A DNA stretch of 32,279 nucleotides from Streptomyces sp. MMG1121 (GCF_001280015.1 NZ_LGDV01000233.1:1-32279); one strand, 5' to 3'; positions 1 to 7,943 are shown, counted from the first letter of the stretch. Translations and numbers: made by a program. Notes: generated from the sequence alone by a model not told the origin.

Positions 1-139
1 GGGAGGGGGTGGGGGTGGGTTCTGTCGCGGTGGTACCGGGTTCGGGGGCGGTCGCGGGTTCGTTCTCGGATGCGGGTCGCCGCTGTCGGTCGTTGTCGTC
101 GTCGGCGGCCACGGGGTTCACGGAGTCAACACTAGGCAT
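1..139 (-). CDS. N-terminal fragment of an unidentified protein, cut by the window edge
   Basis: An open frame starts at ATG 139-137 and runs off the left edge without a stop (46 codons). The visible N-terminus begins MPSVDSVNPVAADDDN and is rich in Pro, Thr, Glu and Asp, so it looks like a disordered leader with no domain yet reached. After the first few codons nearly all third positions are G or C, as expected of coding DNA here. The start overlaps the stop of the upstream acyltransferase gene by 8 bp (132-139), the same overlap seen at the next junction up, which suggests translational coupling in one operon. I see no clear ribosome binding site. The GTG seven codons in is an alternative start. 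Function cannot be assigned. Confidence 0.55.
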   Translation of the reverse strand, partial: MPSVDSVNPVAADDDNDRQRRPASENEPATAPEPGTTATEPTPTPS

Positions 140-1337
140 TGTGCGGGGTCTTTGCTGGCGGCAGGTGGCGACGGACCACGTGCGACGTGCGGTTTCGGGG
201 GCGGCGCGGGCCCTGCTCGTGGTGCCGGAAGGCGGTCCAGCACAGGGCCAGGACCAGGGTGAAGACGGGGAGCCAGGCAAGGCGGTACGTCACCCAGAGC
301 AGGGAGTCCGGTGCGGTGTGCAGACCGGGCAGACGGCCGGCCGTCAGGCCCGTCGCCGTCGTGGCCATCATGGCCGTCTGGTGCCAGAGGTAGATCGTCA
401 TCGCGGAGAGGTTGACGAGGGCCACCCCCGCCCAGATCGGCGGACGGGACATCACGCGGCGCAGGCGGTCGCGGAGCAGCAGGGCCAGGCCGCACTGGGC
501 CAGGCCGAAGGCGACGGCCGCGAGCGTCGGCGGGTCGAGGTTGGAGATCGCCGCGCCGGGGACGCCGACCATGGACGCCGGGTAGCCCGCGAAGCCGATG
601 AGCAGGGCCGTGGCCGCCGTACCGCCGAGGAACAGGACCCAGGCCGCGCGACGGCCGTCCAGCTCGCCCCGGGTCCAGGCCGCGCCCAGGGTGTACGGCA
701 CCAGCCAGCCCGCTGCCACGTTCAGCCAGCCGAGCCAGGACGGGCCGAGGTGCAGGCCGAAGCGGAGGATGTCGACGTGCAGGACGACGGCCAGCGGCCA
801 GAGGGGGTTGAGGCGGGCGAGGAGCGGGGTGGCGGCCGTCAGGGCGGCGAAGACGAGCAGGAACCACAGGGGGGACAGCGCCAGCTTGACCAGGGACTCG
901 ATCGTGGCCGGCGGGGTGCCGGTCAGGAACAGGACCGTGGCGGCGACCGCCCACAGGCACAGCAGTGCGGCCACCGGGCGGAGCAGTCGGGTCAGGCGGG
1001 CACGCAGCCAGGAGCCGTAGCTCTCGCCTCTCGTCCGGGCCGAGGCCAGGCTGCGGGTCGCCACATGGCCGCCGACCAGGAAGAACACGGCCAGGGTCTG
1101 GAACAGCCAGGAGATCGGGGCCAGCCAGGGCATGTGCTGGAGCGGGCTGGTGGTGTGCAGACCGCCGTCCTTCGCCACCAGCGCGGTGATCAGCCAGTGG
1201 CCGAGGACGACACCGAGGATCGCGAAGGCCCGCAGGGCGTCGACCGCGCGGTCCCGGTCGGCGGGCGTGGCGGAGTCGACGCGCTGGGCGGTACGGCGAA
1301 GGGTGTGAACGGCGTGGCGTACGGCGGACTCAGACAC
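132..1337 (-). CDS. Acyltransferase family 3 integral membrane protein
   Basis: This 401-residue protein belongs to the acyltransferase-3 (OafA/NolL-type) family, multi-spanning enzymes that move acyl groups onto sugars, lipids or other exported acceptors. Near residues 30-50 it has the family hallmark RAFAILGVVLGHWLIT with the conserved His in the first membrane helix. About ten hydrophobic segments follow, including VFFLVGGHVATRSLA and, near the C-terminus, IYLWHQTAMM. The start is GTG at 1337, overlapping the DUF1023 hydrolase stop by 8 bp. The stop overlaps the next gene by 8 bp, so three genes appear co-transcribed and coupled. The acceptor is not evident. The family is secure, the substrate unknown. 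Confidence 0.85.
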   Translation of the reverse strand: MSESAVRHAVHTLRRTAQRVDSATPADRDRAVDALRAFAILGVVLGHWLITALVAKDGGLHTTSPLQHMPWLAPISWLFQTLAVFFLVGGHVATRSLASARTRGESYGSWLRARLTRLLRPVAALLCLWAVAATVLFLTGTPPATIESLVKLALSPLWFLLVFAALTAATPLLARLNPLWPLAVVLHVDILRFGLHLGPSWLGWLNVAAGWLVPYTLGAAWTRGELDGRRAAWVLFLGGTAATALLIGFAGYPASMVGVPGAAISNLDPPTLAAVAFGLAQCGLALLLRDRLRRVMSRPPIWAGVALVNLSAMTIYLWHQTAMMATTATGLTAGRLPGLHTAPDSLLWVTYRLAWLPVFTLVLALCWTAFRHHEQGPRRPRNRTSHVVRRHLPPAKTPHNA

Positions 1338-2454
1338 GGGTCACCTCCGAGGTCTCGCCAAGGGTGATCCGGGCCAGGTTGGCGAGGGAGGCCGAGCCCG
1401 GGGTGAAGTAGTCGCTGTGGCCGGCGTCGGCCGCGTCGAAGACCCGGGCACCGAAGGCGTGGGAGACCGGGTCGGTGCCGAAGCCGATGGTGGTGCCGAA
1501 GAGCCGGGCGCTGACGTGCGGGACGTGTGCCACCCAGTCGTCGCTGCCGCGGGCCGCCCAGATGCGGGCGTTGGTGTGCAGGTCGGCGGCCGAGTCCGCG
1601 CCGGTGCCGGGGCTGCCGACCAGGGCGATGTCGTCGGCGGCCAGGCCGGGGGCGGCTCGGCCGCAGACGACCGAGCCGTAGGAGTGGCAGAGCAGGGAGA
1701 GGTGTGCCTGCGGCTTGGCCGCGGTGCGCAACTGCCGCACAAAAGCGCGTAGTTGAGGGGCGGCTTCGTCGGCTCGGCTGGTCGTGGTCACCGTGGTGCT
1801 GACCGTGGCCGGGGTCTCGTAGCCGAGCCAGGCGATGACGGCGACGCGCGTGCCGTGCGGCGCGCGGTGCGTGAGGTCGCTGTACAGCGCCGCGGCGGCC
1901 TTGTGGAAGCGGGCGTAGGTGTCCAGGGAGGTGTCGGAGCCGGGCACCAGGACGGCGATGTGGTCGGCGCGGGCGAGGTCGCCGAGGACCTCGGTGGCTT
2001 CGCCCGCGCCCCGGCCGTCGAAGGTGAGGAGGTGACGGGAGGGGGCGGCGAGGGCGCGGTCGGCGGCGGCGCGGTGGCTGTCGCCGTGCGCCGCGGCCAT
2101 ACGGGCGGCCTCGGTGGCGTCGGCCCGGTTGGCCTCGTAGGTCGTGCGGAGGGTCGTTGCGGTGAGGGCGGGGAGGGCGGCGGGGCGAGGGGACGGGATC
2201 CGGGGGTGGGTGGTGGCGGCGGAGAGGGGGGCCGCGATGGCTGTGGTGAGCAGCGCGGCGAGGAAGGCTCGGCGCCACTTTCTGGTGCGGGCCGCTTTTG
2301 ACCGTGTTCCCACCCGCACCACTCGTGACGGTTTCGTCGCCGGGCGCGGGGGGCCCTCGTCGGCCGCATTCGGCGGCGGCGACTGCGGGCGAGGCGGCGA
2401 GGGCGCGGATTCCCGGCCCGGCCGTGGGTGTGTGGTCCGGCGGAGGTGCCCCAT
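1330..2454 (-). CDS. DUF1023-family alpha/beta hydrolase with N-terminal membrane or signal segment
   Basis: This 374-residue protein has a long basic, Pro-rich leader (about residues 1-55), then a hydrophobic segment ending in an AxA-like site (AFLAALLTTAIAAPLSA), then an alpha/beta hydrolase domain. The nucleophile elbow is CHSYGS, and VLVPGSDTSLDTYARF and VGSPGTGADSAADL fit the actinobacterial DUF1023 family. A late GHSDYF supplies a candidate catalytic His. The product is probably exported or membrane anchored. I chose ATG 2454 because AAAGGAAG lies 6 nt upstream. An ATG ten codons further up sits in the loop of a small hairpin (2474-2490) with no ribosome binding site. The gene heads the operon with the acyltransferase. 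Its substrate is unknown. Confidence 0.78.
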   Translation of the reverse strand: MGHLRRTTHPRPGRESAPSPPRPQSPPPNAADEGPPRPATKPSRVVRVGTRSKAARTRKWRRAFLAALLTTAIAAPLSAATTHPRIPSPRPAALPALTATTLRTTYEANRADATEAARMAAAHGDSHRAAADRALAAPSRHLLTFDGRGAGEATEVLGDLARADHIAVLVPGSDTSLDTYARFHKAAAALYSDLTHRAPHGTRVAVIAWLGYETPATVSTTVTTTSRADEAAPQLRAFVRQLRTAAKPQAHLSLLCHSYGSVVCGRAAPGLAADDIALVGSPGTGADSAADLHTNARIWAARGSDDWVAHVPHVSARLFGTTIGFGTDPVSHAFGARVFDAADAGHSDYFTPGSASLANLARITLGETSEVTRV

Positions 2455-2473
2455 GGTCGGCTTCCTTTCAGAG

Positions 2474-2568
2474 AGCCCGGCCATCGGGCTTGTCTGTCAA
2501 GGAAGTTATGGATCGGGGCTCGTCGTTGGCGTCCCGCCTGAGAGCTGTCCTTCGGGGTAGCTCTCAGG
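2474..2568 (-). promoter_or_regulatory. Upstream region of the DUF1023 gene with a 10-bp dyad and 5' leader hairpin
   Basis: A perfect inverted repeat, CCTGAGAGCT (2537-2546) and AGCTCTCAGG (2559-2568) with a 12-nt spacer, lies about 85 bp upstream of the hydrolase start. It has no T-run. A TTGACA hexamer on the minus strand is at 2495-2500, without a convincing -10 at the right distance. A 6-bp hairpin (AGCCCG/CGGGCT, 2474-2490) sits just before the ribosome binding site. The dyad could be an operator for the operon or a hairpin ending the kynurenine formamidase transcript. An operator seems slightly likelier given its distance from that gene's stop. Confidence 0.45.
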
Positions 2569-2640
2569 TACTACGGGTATGACCGGGGCCGGCCCGGAGG
2601 GGTCGCGGCCGCCGCCGGAACCGGTGTCGTACTCCCGGCG

Positions 2641-3534
2641 TCACCAGGCCAGTTGGGCGATCTCCTCGGCCACCACCGCGCACGCGTCCGCCGCCGGGTC
2701 GATCAGCGGGAAGTGGCCCACGTCCTCCAGCAGGGTCAGGCCCACCACCTCGCCCGCCTTGGCCGCCGCGTCCGCGTACGACTCGGCCACCGCCTGGGGC
2801 ACCTCCAGGTCCGCACGCCCCTGGACGACGGTCGTCGCGATGCCCGTCGGGAGGAGAAGGACGGGGTCGGCGTACGGGCGGCGCTCGGCGAAGGTGTCGT
2901 GGCCGCCCAGGAGTTGCAGGCTCGCGTGGCCGCAGACGTCCAGTTTCTCCGCGACCTCGAAGTCCGCGATCGGGGCGAGGGCGACGACGCCGCGCAGCGG
3001 GGCCGGACGGCCCGTGCGCCAAGGGGCGCCGGCGGGCAGGACGTGGCGGGCCGCGGCCCACAGCGCGAGGTGGCCGCCGGCCGAGTGGCCGGTGAGGACC
3101 GTGCGGCGCGGGTCGGCCTGCGGGAGCGCCTCGCGGACCAGCGCGGGCAGCGCGTCCAGCGCGGCGGCCACGTCGTCGAAGGTGTCGGGCCAGCGGCCGG
3201 CCAAAGGCGTGGTGTCGCCCGTGTTCTGCCCGGGGATCAGCGGATCGCCGCCGCCGCGCCGGTACTCGACGTTGGCCACCGCGAAACCCCTACGGGCCAG
3301 GTAGTCCGCGAAGGGCGTCAGATGCCGGCGGTCGTACCGGGCCCGCCAGGCGCCGCCGTGCAGGGCCACCACCAGCGGAGCCGGGGACTCCACGGCGGTG
3401 CGGGGCGCGTAGAAGTCGATCACCTGGTCGGGGTGGCTGCCGTAGGGGGAGCTGACGTCGGGGTCGACCGGGGGGTGCGCGAAGGCCGACGACTCTTCGG
3501 CGGCGGCGCGGGCTGTTGCGGCGTCGTCCGGCAT
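2641..3534 (-). CDS. Alpha/beta hydrolase, probable kynurenine formamidase (arylformamidase)
   Basis: This 297-residue esterase/lipase-type hydrolase has the oxyanion motif HGGAWRARYD (about residue 60), the nucleophile elbow GHSAGGHLALWAA (about 150), an acid in GRADLEVPQ and a catalytic His in EDVGHFPLIDP near the C-terminus. Such proteins next to tryptophan dioxygenase and kynureninase hydrolyse N-formylkynurenine to kynurenine and formate, the missing middle step of this pathway. That role is inferred from neighbours, since the fold alone does not fix the substrate. The ATG at 3534 is preceded by GGTTGGAG. An in-frame GTG/ATG extension to 3642 lacks a ribosome binding site. It follows kynureninase after 224 bp containing a hairpin, so it may have its own promoter. 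Confidence 0.75.
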   Translation of the reverse strand: MPDDAATARAAAEESSAFAHPPVDPDVSSPYGSHPDQVIDFYAPRTAVESPAPLVVALHGGAWRARYDRRHLTPFADYLARRGFAVANVEYRRGGGDPLIPGQNTGDTTPLAGRWPDTFDDVAAALDALPALVREALPQADPRRTVLTGHSAGGHLALWAAARHVLPAGAPWRTGRPAPLRGVVALAPIADFEVAEKLDVCGHASLQLLGGHDTFAERRPYADPVLLLPTGIATTVVQGRADLEVPQAVAESYADAAAKAGEVVGLTLLEDVGHFPLIDPAADACAVVAEEIAQLAW

Positions 3535-3637
3535 GCTCCAACCTCTCAGCGATGGAACGGGTTTGGCGTGTGGCGGACCGTTCGGGAACTTGTCCTTCAC
3601 CGTTGGCGGGGACGGTATCAGGCCGGTGACGTGCGCG

Positions 3638-3651
3638 GACATGGGGATGTC
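3638..3651. promoter_or_regulatory. Small dyad GACAT-GGGG-ATGTC upstream of the formamidase gene
   Basis: A perfect 5-bp dyad with a 4-nt spacer lies about 100 bp upstream of the formamidase start, in the 224-bp gap after kynureninase. It is a possible operator. Nothing else in the gap beyond the nearby terminator-like hairpin stands out. Confidence 0.2.
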
Positions 3652-3710
3652 ACGCAGGGTGAGGGTTGCCCGGTTCCACGGTGGTCCAACGGTTCTGCAC
3701 GGGTCGGGAG

Positions 3711-3746
3711 GCGCCCGGGGAGGGAGAGGGACATCCCCCCGGGCGC
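3711..3746 (-). terminator. Hairpin downstream of kynureninase
   Basis: GCGCCCGGGG (3711-3720) pairs perfectly with CCCCGGGCGC (3737-3746) across a 16-nt loop, 13 bp past the kynureninase stop. There is no T-run, which is common for Streptomyces terminators. It may end or attenuate the dioxygenase-kynureninase transcript before the formamidase gene. Confidence 0.5.
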
Positions 3747-3758
3747 CCCCAAGCGCCC

Positions 3759-4943
3759 CTAGGTCAGCTCCTCCCCCAGGATCCGGGCCGCCCGCTCCGT
3801 CTCGGCGAAGCCGAGGTACAGCGGCGTGAAGCCGAAGCGGAGCACGTCCGGGTACCGGAAGTCGCCCACGACACCTCGGCTGATCAGGCGTTTCATCACC
3901 TCACCCGCGTCCGCACAGCGCAGCGCGACCTGGCTGCCGCGTTCCTCGTGGCGCTCGGGCGTCACGGACTCGACGCGCCCCGGCTCGGTGTACGCCCGCA
4001 CACAACGCAGGAAGAAGTCCGTCAGGGCGAGGGACTTGGCGCGGGCCGCGGTGACCGAGACGTCGTCCCAGACCTCCAGCGCCGCCTCCAGGGCCAGCAT
4101 GGACAGGATGTCCGGCGTACCGACGCGGCCGCGCAGCGCGCCCGGCGCCGGAGCGTAGGACGGGCTCATGTCGAAGGGGGCCGAGTGGGAGTTCCAGCCG
4201 GGCAGCGGGGAGTCGAAGCGCGGCTGGTGTTCCGCGCGGACGTAGAGGTACGCCGGTGCACCCGGGCCGCCGTTCAGGAACTTGTAGGTGCAGCCGATCG
4301 CCAGGTCGACCCCGTGCTCGTCCAGGCCCACCGGCAGCGCGCCCGCGCTGTGGCACAGGTCCCAGACCGCGAGGGCGCCCGAGGCGTGGATCGCGGCCGT
4401 CAGGGCGGGCAGGTCGTGCAGCCGGCCGGTGCGGTAGTCGACGTGGTTCAGCAGCACCGCCGCCGTACGGCCGCCGAGGGCCGCGGGGACCTCGGCCGGG
4501 GTCACGGCGCGCAGGGTGCGGCCGGTCAGCCGGGCGGCCGACTCGGCGATGTAGCCGTCCGTGGGGAAGGTGGTGGCATCGACCAGGATCTCGGTCCGGC
4601 CCTCGCCCGCCATCCGCACGGCGGCCACAACCGCCTTGAAAACATTGACGCTCGTGGAGTCGCCGACGACGATCTGGCCCGGTGCGGCGCCGACCAGCGG
4701 GGCGATCCGGTCGCCGATCCGCTCGGGCGCGGTCCACCAGCCGCTCTCCTCCCAGGAGCGGATGCGCAGCTCGCCCCACTGCCGGCGGACCACGTCCGCC
4801 ACCCGGTCGGGGACGTGCGCGGGGAGCGCGCCCAGCGAGTTCCCGTCCAGGTACACCACGTCGTCGAGGACGAAGCGGCCCTTGACGGGCGCCAGAGCGT
4901 CCTCGGCGTCCAGCTTCTCCGCGAGCAGAGCCAGTTCAGACAT
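3759..4943 (-). CDS. kynU: Kynureninase
   Basis: This 394-residue PLP enzyme cleaves L-kynurenine to anthranilate and L-alanine. The length is typical. Family landmarks are YLDGNSLGALP near the N-terminus, the PLP-phosphate region VVGDSTSVNVFKAV, HVDYRTGRLHD, the WDLCHSAGALPV segment bearing the cofactor Asp, and the Schiff-base lysine in CTYKFLNGGPGAP (about residue 230). The start is ATG 4943 (MSELALLAEKL), overlapping the tryptophan dioxygenase stop by 8 bp. The longer frame to 5009 would run deep into the dioxygenase gene and is rejected. The overlap shows coupled expression of steps one and three of the pathway. Anthranilate could feed tryptophan synthesis, catabolism or secondary metabolism. 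Confidence 0.95.
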   Translation of the reverse strand: MSELALLAEKLDAEDALAPVKGRFVLDDVVYLDGNSLGALPAHVPDRVADVVRRQWGELRIRSWEESGWWTAPERIGDRIAPLVGAAPGQIVVGDSTSVNVFKAVVAAVRMAGEGRTEILVDATTFPTDGYIAESAARLTGRTLRAVTPAEVPAALGGRTAAVLLNHVDYRTGRLHDLPALTAAIHASGALAVWDLCHSAGALPVGLDEHGVDLAIGCTYKFLNGGPGAPAYLYVRAEHQPRFDSPLPGWNSHSAPFDMSPSYAPAPGALRGRVGTPDILSMLALEAALEVWDDVSVTAARAKSLALTDFFLRCVRAYTEPGRVESVTPERHEERGSQVALRCADAGEVMKRLISRGVVGDFRYPDVLRFGFTPLYLGFAETERAARILGEELT

Positions 4944-5793
4944 GGGACCTCGCCGTCCACAGCTCCGGGAACACGTTCTTGCGGGCGCGCTTCTCCAGCC
5001 AGGCCACACCGGCCGAGCCGCCCGTGCCGGCCTTGGCGCCCATCGCGCGGCGGGTGGCGACCAGGTGGTCGTTGCGCCAGCGCCACACCAGTTCGGCCAC
5101 GTCGGTCAACGCCTCGCCCAGACGGGCGAGTTCGGCGTCCTGGTCGCCGGAGTAGATCGTCGCCCAGGCCTGTTCGACCTGGTCGGAGGGCTCGTACCGC
5201 GCAGAGGCGTCGCGCTGCAGGACGGAGGCCGGAATCGGGTGGCCGCGCCGCGCCAGCAGCCGCAGCACCTCGTCGTACAGGCTCGGCTCGTGCAGCGCCT
5301 TCTCCAGCTCCGCGTGTGCGCGCGGGGCGCCGCGGTGCGGTACGAGCATGGAGGCGGACTTCTCGCCGAGCAGGAACTCCAGGCGCCGGTACATCGCCGA
5401 CTGGAAGCCGGAGCCCTCGCCGAGGGCGGAGCGGTAGGAGTTGAACTGGGCGGGCGTGAGCTGGGCGAGCGGGGTCCAGGAGGTGTTCAGCGCCTCCAGC
5501 TCCCGTACGGAACGCTTCAGCGCGGCGATCGCGGTCGGTACGTCGTCCGAGCGGACGGCCCGGGCGGCGGTCTCCCACTCGTGCACGATCACCGTGAACC
5601 ACAGCTCCATGACCTGGGTCGTGACCAGGAAGACCATCTCGCCGGGATCGTCGGAGAGGGTGTGCTGGAGGTGGGTCAGCACGTCCGCCCTGACGTAGTC
5701 CTCGTACGGTGTCGTACCCGCGAAGTCGAGGTTGGGGTCGAGATGCGGGGTCTCGGGCTCAGCGGCCTCGTGGGGGCGAGCCTGTTGGGACAT
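4936..5793 (-). CDS. kynA: Tryptophan 2,3-dioxygenase
   Basis: This 285-residue cytosolic heme dioxygenase opens the indole ring of L-tryptophan to give N-formylkynurenine, committing it to the kynurenine route. Recognisable parts are TTPYEDYVRAD and LTHLQHTL near residues 30-50, the substrate-region helix VTTQVMELWFTVIVHEW (about 65-80), and the C-terminal block NDHLVATRRAMG-GTGGSAGVAWL, where the His near residue 243 is the expected proximal heme ligand. I chose ATG 5793 (MSQQARPHEA), which is preceded by AGGAGACAGCG; the frame extends to 5925 but without a ribosome site. It is the first gene of the kyn cluster. The bacterial dioxygenase usually runs 270-290 residues, so it appears intact. 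Confidence 0.95.
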   Translation of the reverse strand: MSQQARPHEAAEPETPHLDPNLDFAGTTPYEDYVRADVLTHLQHTLSDDPGEMVFLVTTQVMELWFTVIVHEWETAARAVRSDDVPTAIAALKRSVRELEALNTSWTPLAQLTPAQFNSYRSALGEGSGFQSAMYRRLEFLLGEKSASMLVPHRGAPRAHAELEKALHEPSLYDEVLRLLARRGHPIPASVLQRDASARYEPSDQVEQAWATIYSGDQDAELARLGEALTDVAELVWRWRNDHLVATRRAMGAKAGTGGSAGVAWLEKRARKNVFPELWTARSHV

Positions 5794-5868
5794 CGCTGTC
5801 TCCTGTTGTACTCCGGGTAGCGGTCCGCCCCTGCCGATTCCGGCACGGGGGCCCCGGTCCCCAACCGC

Positions 5869-5897
5869 ATCCTCTGTAATCGACTCCTTCACGGCAA
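5869..5897 (-). promoter_or_regulatory. Candidate promoter of the kynurenine operon
   Basis: On the minus strand TTGCCG (5892-5897) and GAGGAT (5869-5874) are separated by 17 nt, a fair match to a HrdB-type promoter. It lies about 75 bp upstream of the dioxygenase start. It is a pattern match only. Confidence 0.35.
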
Positions 5898-5921
5898 GGC
5901 CCGCCCGTTGCGGGACGGGCC
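5898..5921 (-). terminator. Hairpin downstream of the DUF3151 gene
   Basis: GGCCCGCCCG and CGGGACGGGCC pair around a 3-nt loop with one bulged base, 22 bp past the DUF3151 stop and just upstream of the putative kyn promoter. It would separate the two transcription units. Confidence 0.5.
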
Positions 5922-5943
5922 ACACCGGTGACTCCCGTGAGGG

Positions 5944-6357
5944 TCAGCCCAGGGTCTGGGCGGCCGTCGCGGAGGAGTCCTTCAGGAACTGCGAGCAGCG
6001 CTCATACTCCTCCTGCTCGCCGATCGCCTGCGCGGCACGGGCGAGACCGTGCAGGGCACGCAGGAAGCCGCGGTTGGGCTCGTGCTCCCAGGGCACCGGG
6101 CCGTGGCCCTTCCAGCCGGCTCGACGCAGCGCGTCGAGGCCGCGGTGGTAGCCCGTACGGGCGTAGGCGTACGACTCCACGACCGCACCGCGCTCGAACG
6201 CCTCGTCGGCCAGCTGGGCCCAGGCGAGGGAGGAGGTGGGGTACTTGGCGGCGACGTCCGCGGGGGCGGTCCCGTTCGCGAGGAGTTCGCGGGGCTCCGG
6301 GTCGTCGGGCAGATGGGTCGGGGGCGGGCCGCCGAGGAGGTTCTCGTGAATCGTCAT
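5944..6357 (-). CDS. DUF3151 family protein
   Basis: This 137-residue soluble protein matches the actinobacterial DUF3151 family: PEPRELLANGTAPADVAAKYP and SSLAWAQLADEAFERG near the N-terminus, then YAYARTGYHRGLDALRRAGWKG and HEPNRGFLRALHGLARAAQAIGE. The helical repeats look TPR-like. No catalytic residues stand out and the function is not known to me. It is transcribed on its own, with hairpins on both sides (6400-6426 upstream, 5898-5921 downstream). Its place between the MFS gene and the kyn operon is probably conserved core synteny rather than a functional link. Confidence 0.85.
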   Translation of the reverse strand: MTIHENLLGGPPPTHLPDDPEPRELLANGTAPADVAAKYPTSSLAWAQLADEAFERGAVVESYAYARTGYHRGLDALRRAGWKGHGPVPWEHEPNRGFLRALHGLARAAQAIGEQEEYERCSQFLKDSSATAAQTLG

Positions 6358-6399
6358 GGGGTCCAGTCTGGCTCACGGATCGGCGGCATGACGGCTGAG

Positions 6400-6426
6400 G
6401 GCGCCGCAACCCGAACTCCCGGCGCC
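6400..6426 (-). terminator. Inverted repeat overlapping the MFS stop codon
   Basis: GGCGCCG (6400-6406) and CGGCGCC (6420-6426) form a 7-bp stem with a 13-nt loop. The distal arm touches the stop codon of the MFS gene. It is a plausible short terminator, only moderately convincing. Confidence 0.35.
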
Positions 6427-7880
6427 TACCCGCGCCCCTCCCCCTCCAACGGCGGAGCCGTCACGCTCCCGTGCGTCCGGCACTCCGGCCGCCGGCACCC
6501 TGGCCCCGGCCGGCGGACCAGGGCGAAGGCCAGCGCCGAGCCCACCACCAGTACCCCCGCGCACATTGGCATCGCCTTGTCGAACGCGGCGCCGAAAGCC
6601 GCCGGGGACCGGTACGCCTCGGGCCCCATCCCCGCCAGCAGCGGCAGCGCCGCCACCGCGATCAGGCCCGCCGCCCGGGCCGCCGCGTTGTTGATGCCGC
6701 TGGCCAGGCCGGCCCGGGTGGTGTCCACCGAGGCCAGCACCGTGGCGGTCAGGGGCGCGACCAGGGTGACCATGCCGGCGCCCATGACCAGCACGGCGGG
6801 CAGGACGTCCGTCAGATAGTCGGCGTGCCGGCCCACCCGCAGCATCAGCAGCATCGCCGCCGCGCACAACAGCGGGCCGACGGTGAGTGGCAGGCGTGGG
6901 CCCGTGCGGTCGGCCAGGGCGCCGGAGCGGGCCGAGAAGAGGAGCATCAGGATCGTCGTGGGCAGCAACGCCGTACCGGCCGCGAGCGGTGAGTAGCCCG
7001 CGACCACCTGGAGCTGCAGCGCGGTGAGGAAGAAGAAGCCGCCGAAGGCCGCGTACACGCACAGGGTGACCAGGTTGACCGCCGTGAACTGGCGCGAGGC
7101 GAAGATGTCCGGCGGGAGCATCGGGTCCGCGCGGTGCCGTTCGACCTGGACGAAGGCGACCGCCGCGGCCAGGCCCGCGACCGCCGTCAGGGTCACCGCC
7201 AGGGAACCCGTACGGGCCTCGATCAGCGCGTACGTCAGCAGGGCCAGGGCCAGCGCGCCCAGCACCGCGCCCAGGACGTCGAAACGGCCGTGGGCGCCGC
7301 TGTCGCGGGACTCCGGGACATGCCGCAGCGCCACCGGCACGCACAGCAGCGCCAGCGGGACGTTCAGCAGGAACACCCAGCGCCAGCCGGGGCCGATCAC
7401 CAGCCAGCCGCCCAGGAACGGGCCGACGGCCGCGCCGATGCCACCGAAGCCGGACCACAGGCCGACGGCCCGGCTGCGGTCGTCGGGATGGAAGGAGGCC
7501 TGGATGATCGCCAGCGATCCCGGGGTCAGCAGGGCACCGCCGATGCCCTGCAGCGCCCGCGCGGCGATGAGGATCCCCGGAGTCGGTGCGACACCGCACA
7601 GCAGGGACGCCGCCGCGAACCACACCACACCCAGCACGAAGATCTTCCGGCGGCCGTAGCGGTCGCCGAGCGAGCCGCCCAGCAGGATCAGGCCGGCCAG
7701 CGTGACCATGTACGCGTTGACCGTCCACTGCAGCGCGGCGAGGCTCGCGCCCAGGTCACGGCCGATGCGTGGCAGCGCCACATTGACGACGGTCGAGTCC
7801 AGCAAAGCCATGCTGGAGCCGAGCACCGTGGTCAGCAGGATCCACTTGCCCCGGGGCGAGGACAGCCGGACATCGGGCAT
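6426..7880 (-). CDS. MFS transporter, DHA2 (14-helix drug:H+ antiporter) type
   Basis: This 484-residue membrane protein is an EmrB/QacA-like exporter. It shows the motif LLDSTVVNVALP in helix 1, motif A as LGGSLGDRYGRRKIF between helices 2 and 3, RALQGIGGALLTPGSLAII in helix 4, and the antiporter motif C as GGIGAAVGPFLGGWLV in helix 5. The length and the central helix pair agree with 14 helices. The cargo is unknown. The start ATG 7880 has no Shine-Dalgarno, but TATATC lies 7 nt upstream, which fits a leaderless transcript. The promoter sits inside the nested dyads that also form the aldolase terminator (7892-7932). No regulator gene is adjacent. Confidence 0.88.
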   Translation of the reverse strand: MPDVRLSSPRGKWILLTTVLGSSMALLDSTVVNVALPRIGRDLGASLAALQWTVNAYMVTLAGLILLGGSLGDRYGRRKIFVLGVVWFAAASLLCGVAPTPGILIAARALQGIGGALLTPGSLAIIQASFHPDDRSRAVGLWSGFGGIGAAVGPFLGGWLVIGPGWRWVFLLNVPLALLCVPVALRHVPESRDSGAHGRFDVLGAVLGALALALLTYALIEARTGSLAVTLTAVAGLAAAVAFVQVERHRADPMLPPDIFASRQFTAVNLVTLCVYAAFGGFFFLTALQLQVVAGYSPLAAGTALLPTTILMLLFSARSGALADRTGPRLPLTVGPLLCAAAMLLMLRVGRHADYLTDVLPAVLVMGAGMVTLVAPLTATVLASVDTTRAGLASGINNAAARAAGLIAVAALPLLAGMGPEAYRSPAAFGAAFDKAMPMCAGVLVVGSALAFALVRRPGPGCRRPECRTHGSVTAPPLEGEGRG

Positions 7881-7887
7881 GTACCCA

Positions 7888-7893
7888 GATATA
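7888..7893 (-). promoter_or_regulatory. Leaderless-type -10 element of the MFS gene
   Basis: TATATC on the minus strand ends 7 nt before the ATG at 7880, where no ribosome binding site exists. This is the Streptomyces leaderless arrangement. It overlaps the edge of a TACAGCG-N7-CGCTGTA dyad (7892-7912). Confidence 0.4.
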
Positions 7894-7932
7894 CAGCGGG
7901 CCCGGCGCTGTAGACAGCCGCCGGGCCCGCTG
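7892..7932 (-). terminator. 14-bp hairpin terminator after the aldolase gene, nested with a second dyad
   Basis: The perfect arms CAGCGGGCCCGGCG (7894-7907) and CGCCGGGCCCGCTG (7919-7932) form a strong stem 11 bp past the fbaA stop. On the minus strand it is followed by TATATCT, a weak U-rich tail. The loop itself contains CTGT-AG-ACAG. An alternative dyad, TACAGCG (7892-7898) and CGCTGTA (7906-7912), shares half of the sequence and overlaps the MFS promoter. Confidence 0.75.
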
Positions 7933-7943
7933 GAAAACGCCGC

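Noticed and set aside
9..1367. 452-codon plus-strand ORF opposite the acyltransferase gene
   Set aside because: Its translation is low-complexity Arg/Gly/Gln-rich, it is antisense to a clear acyltransferase-3 gene, and long shadow frames are expected at this G+C.
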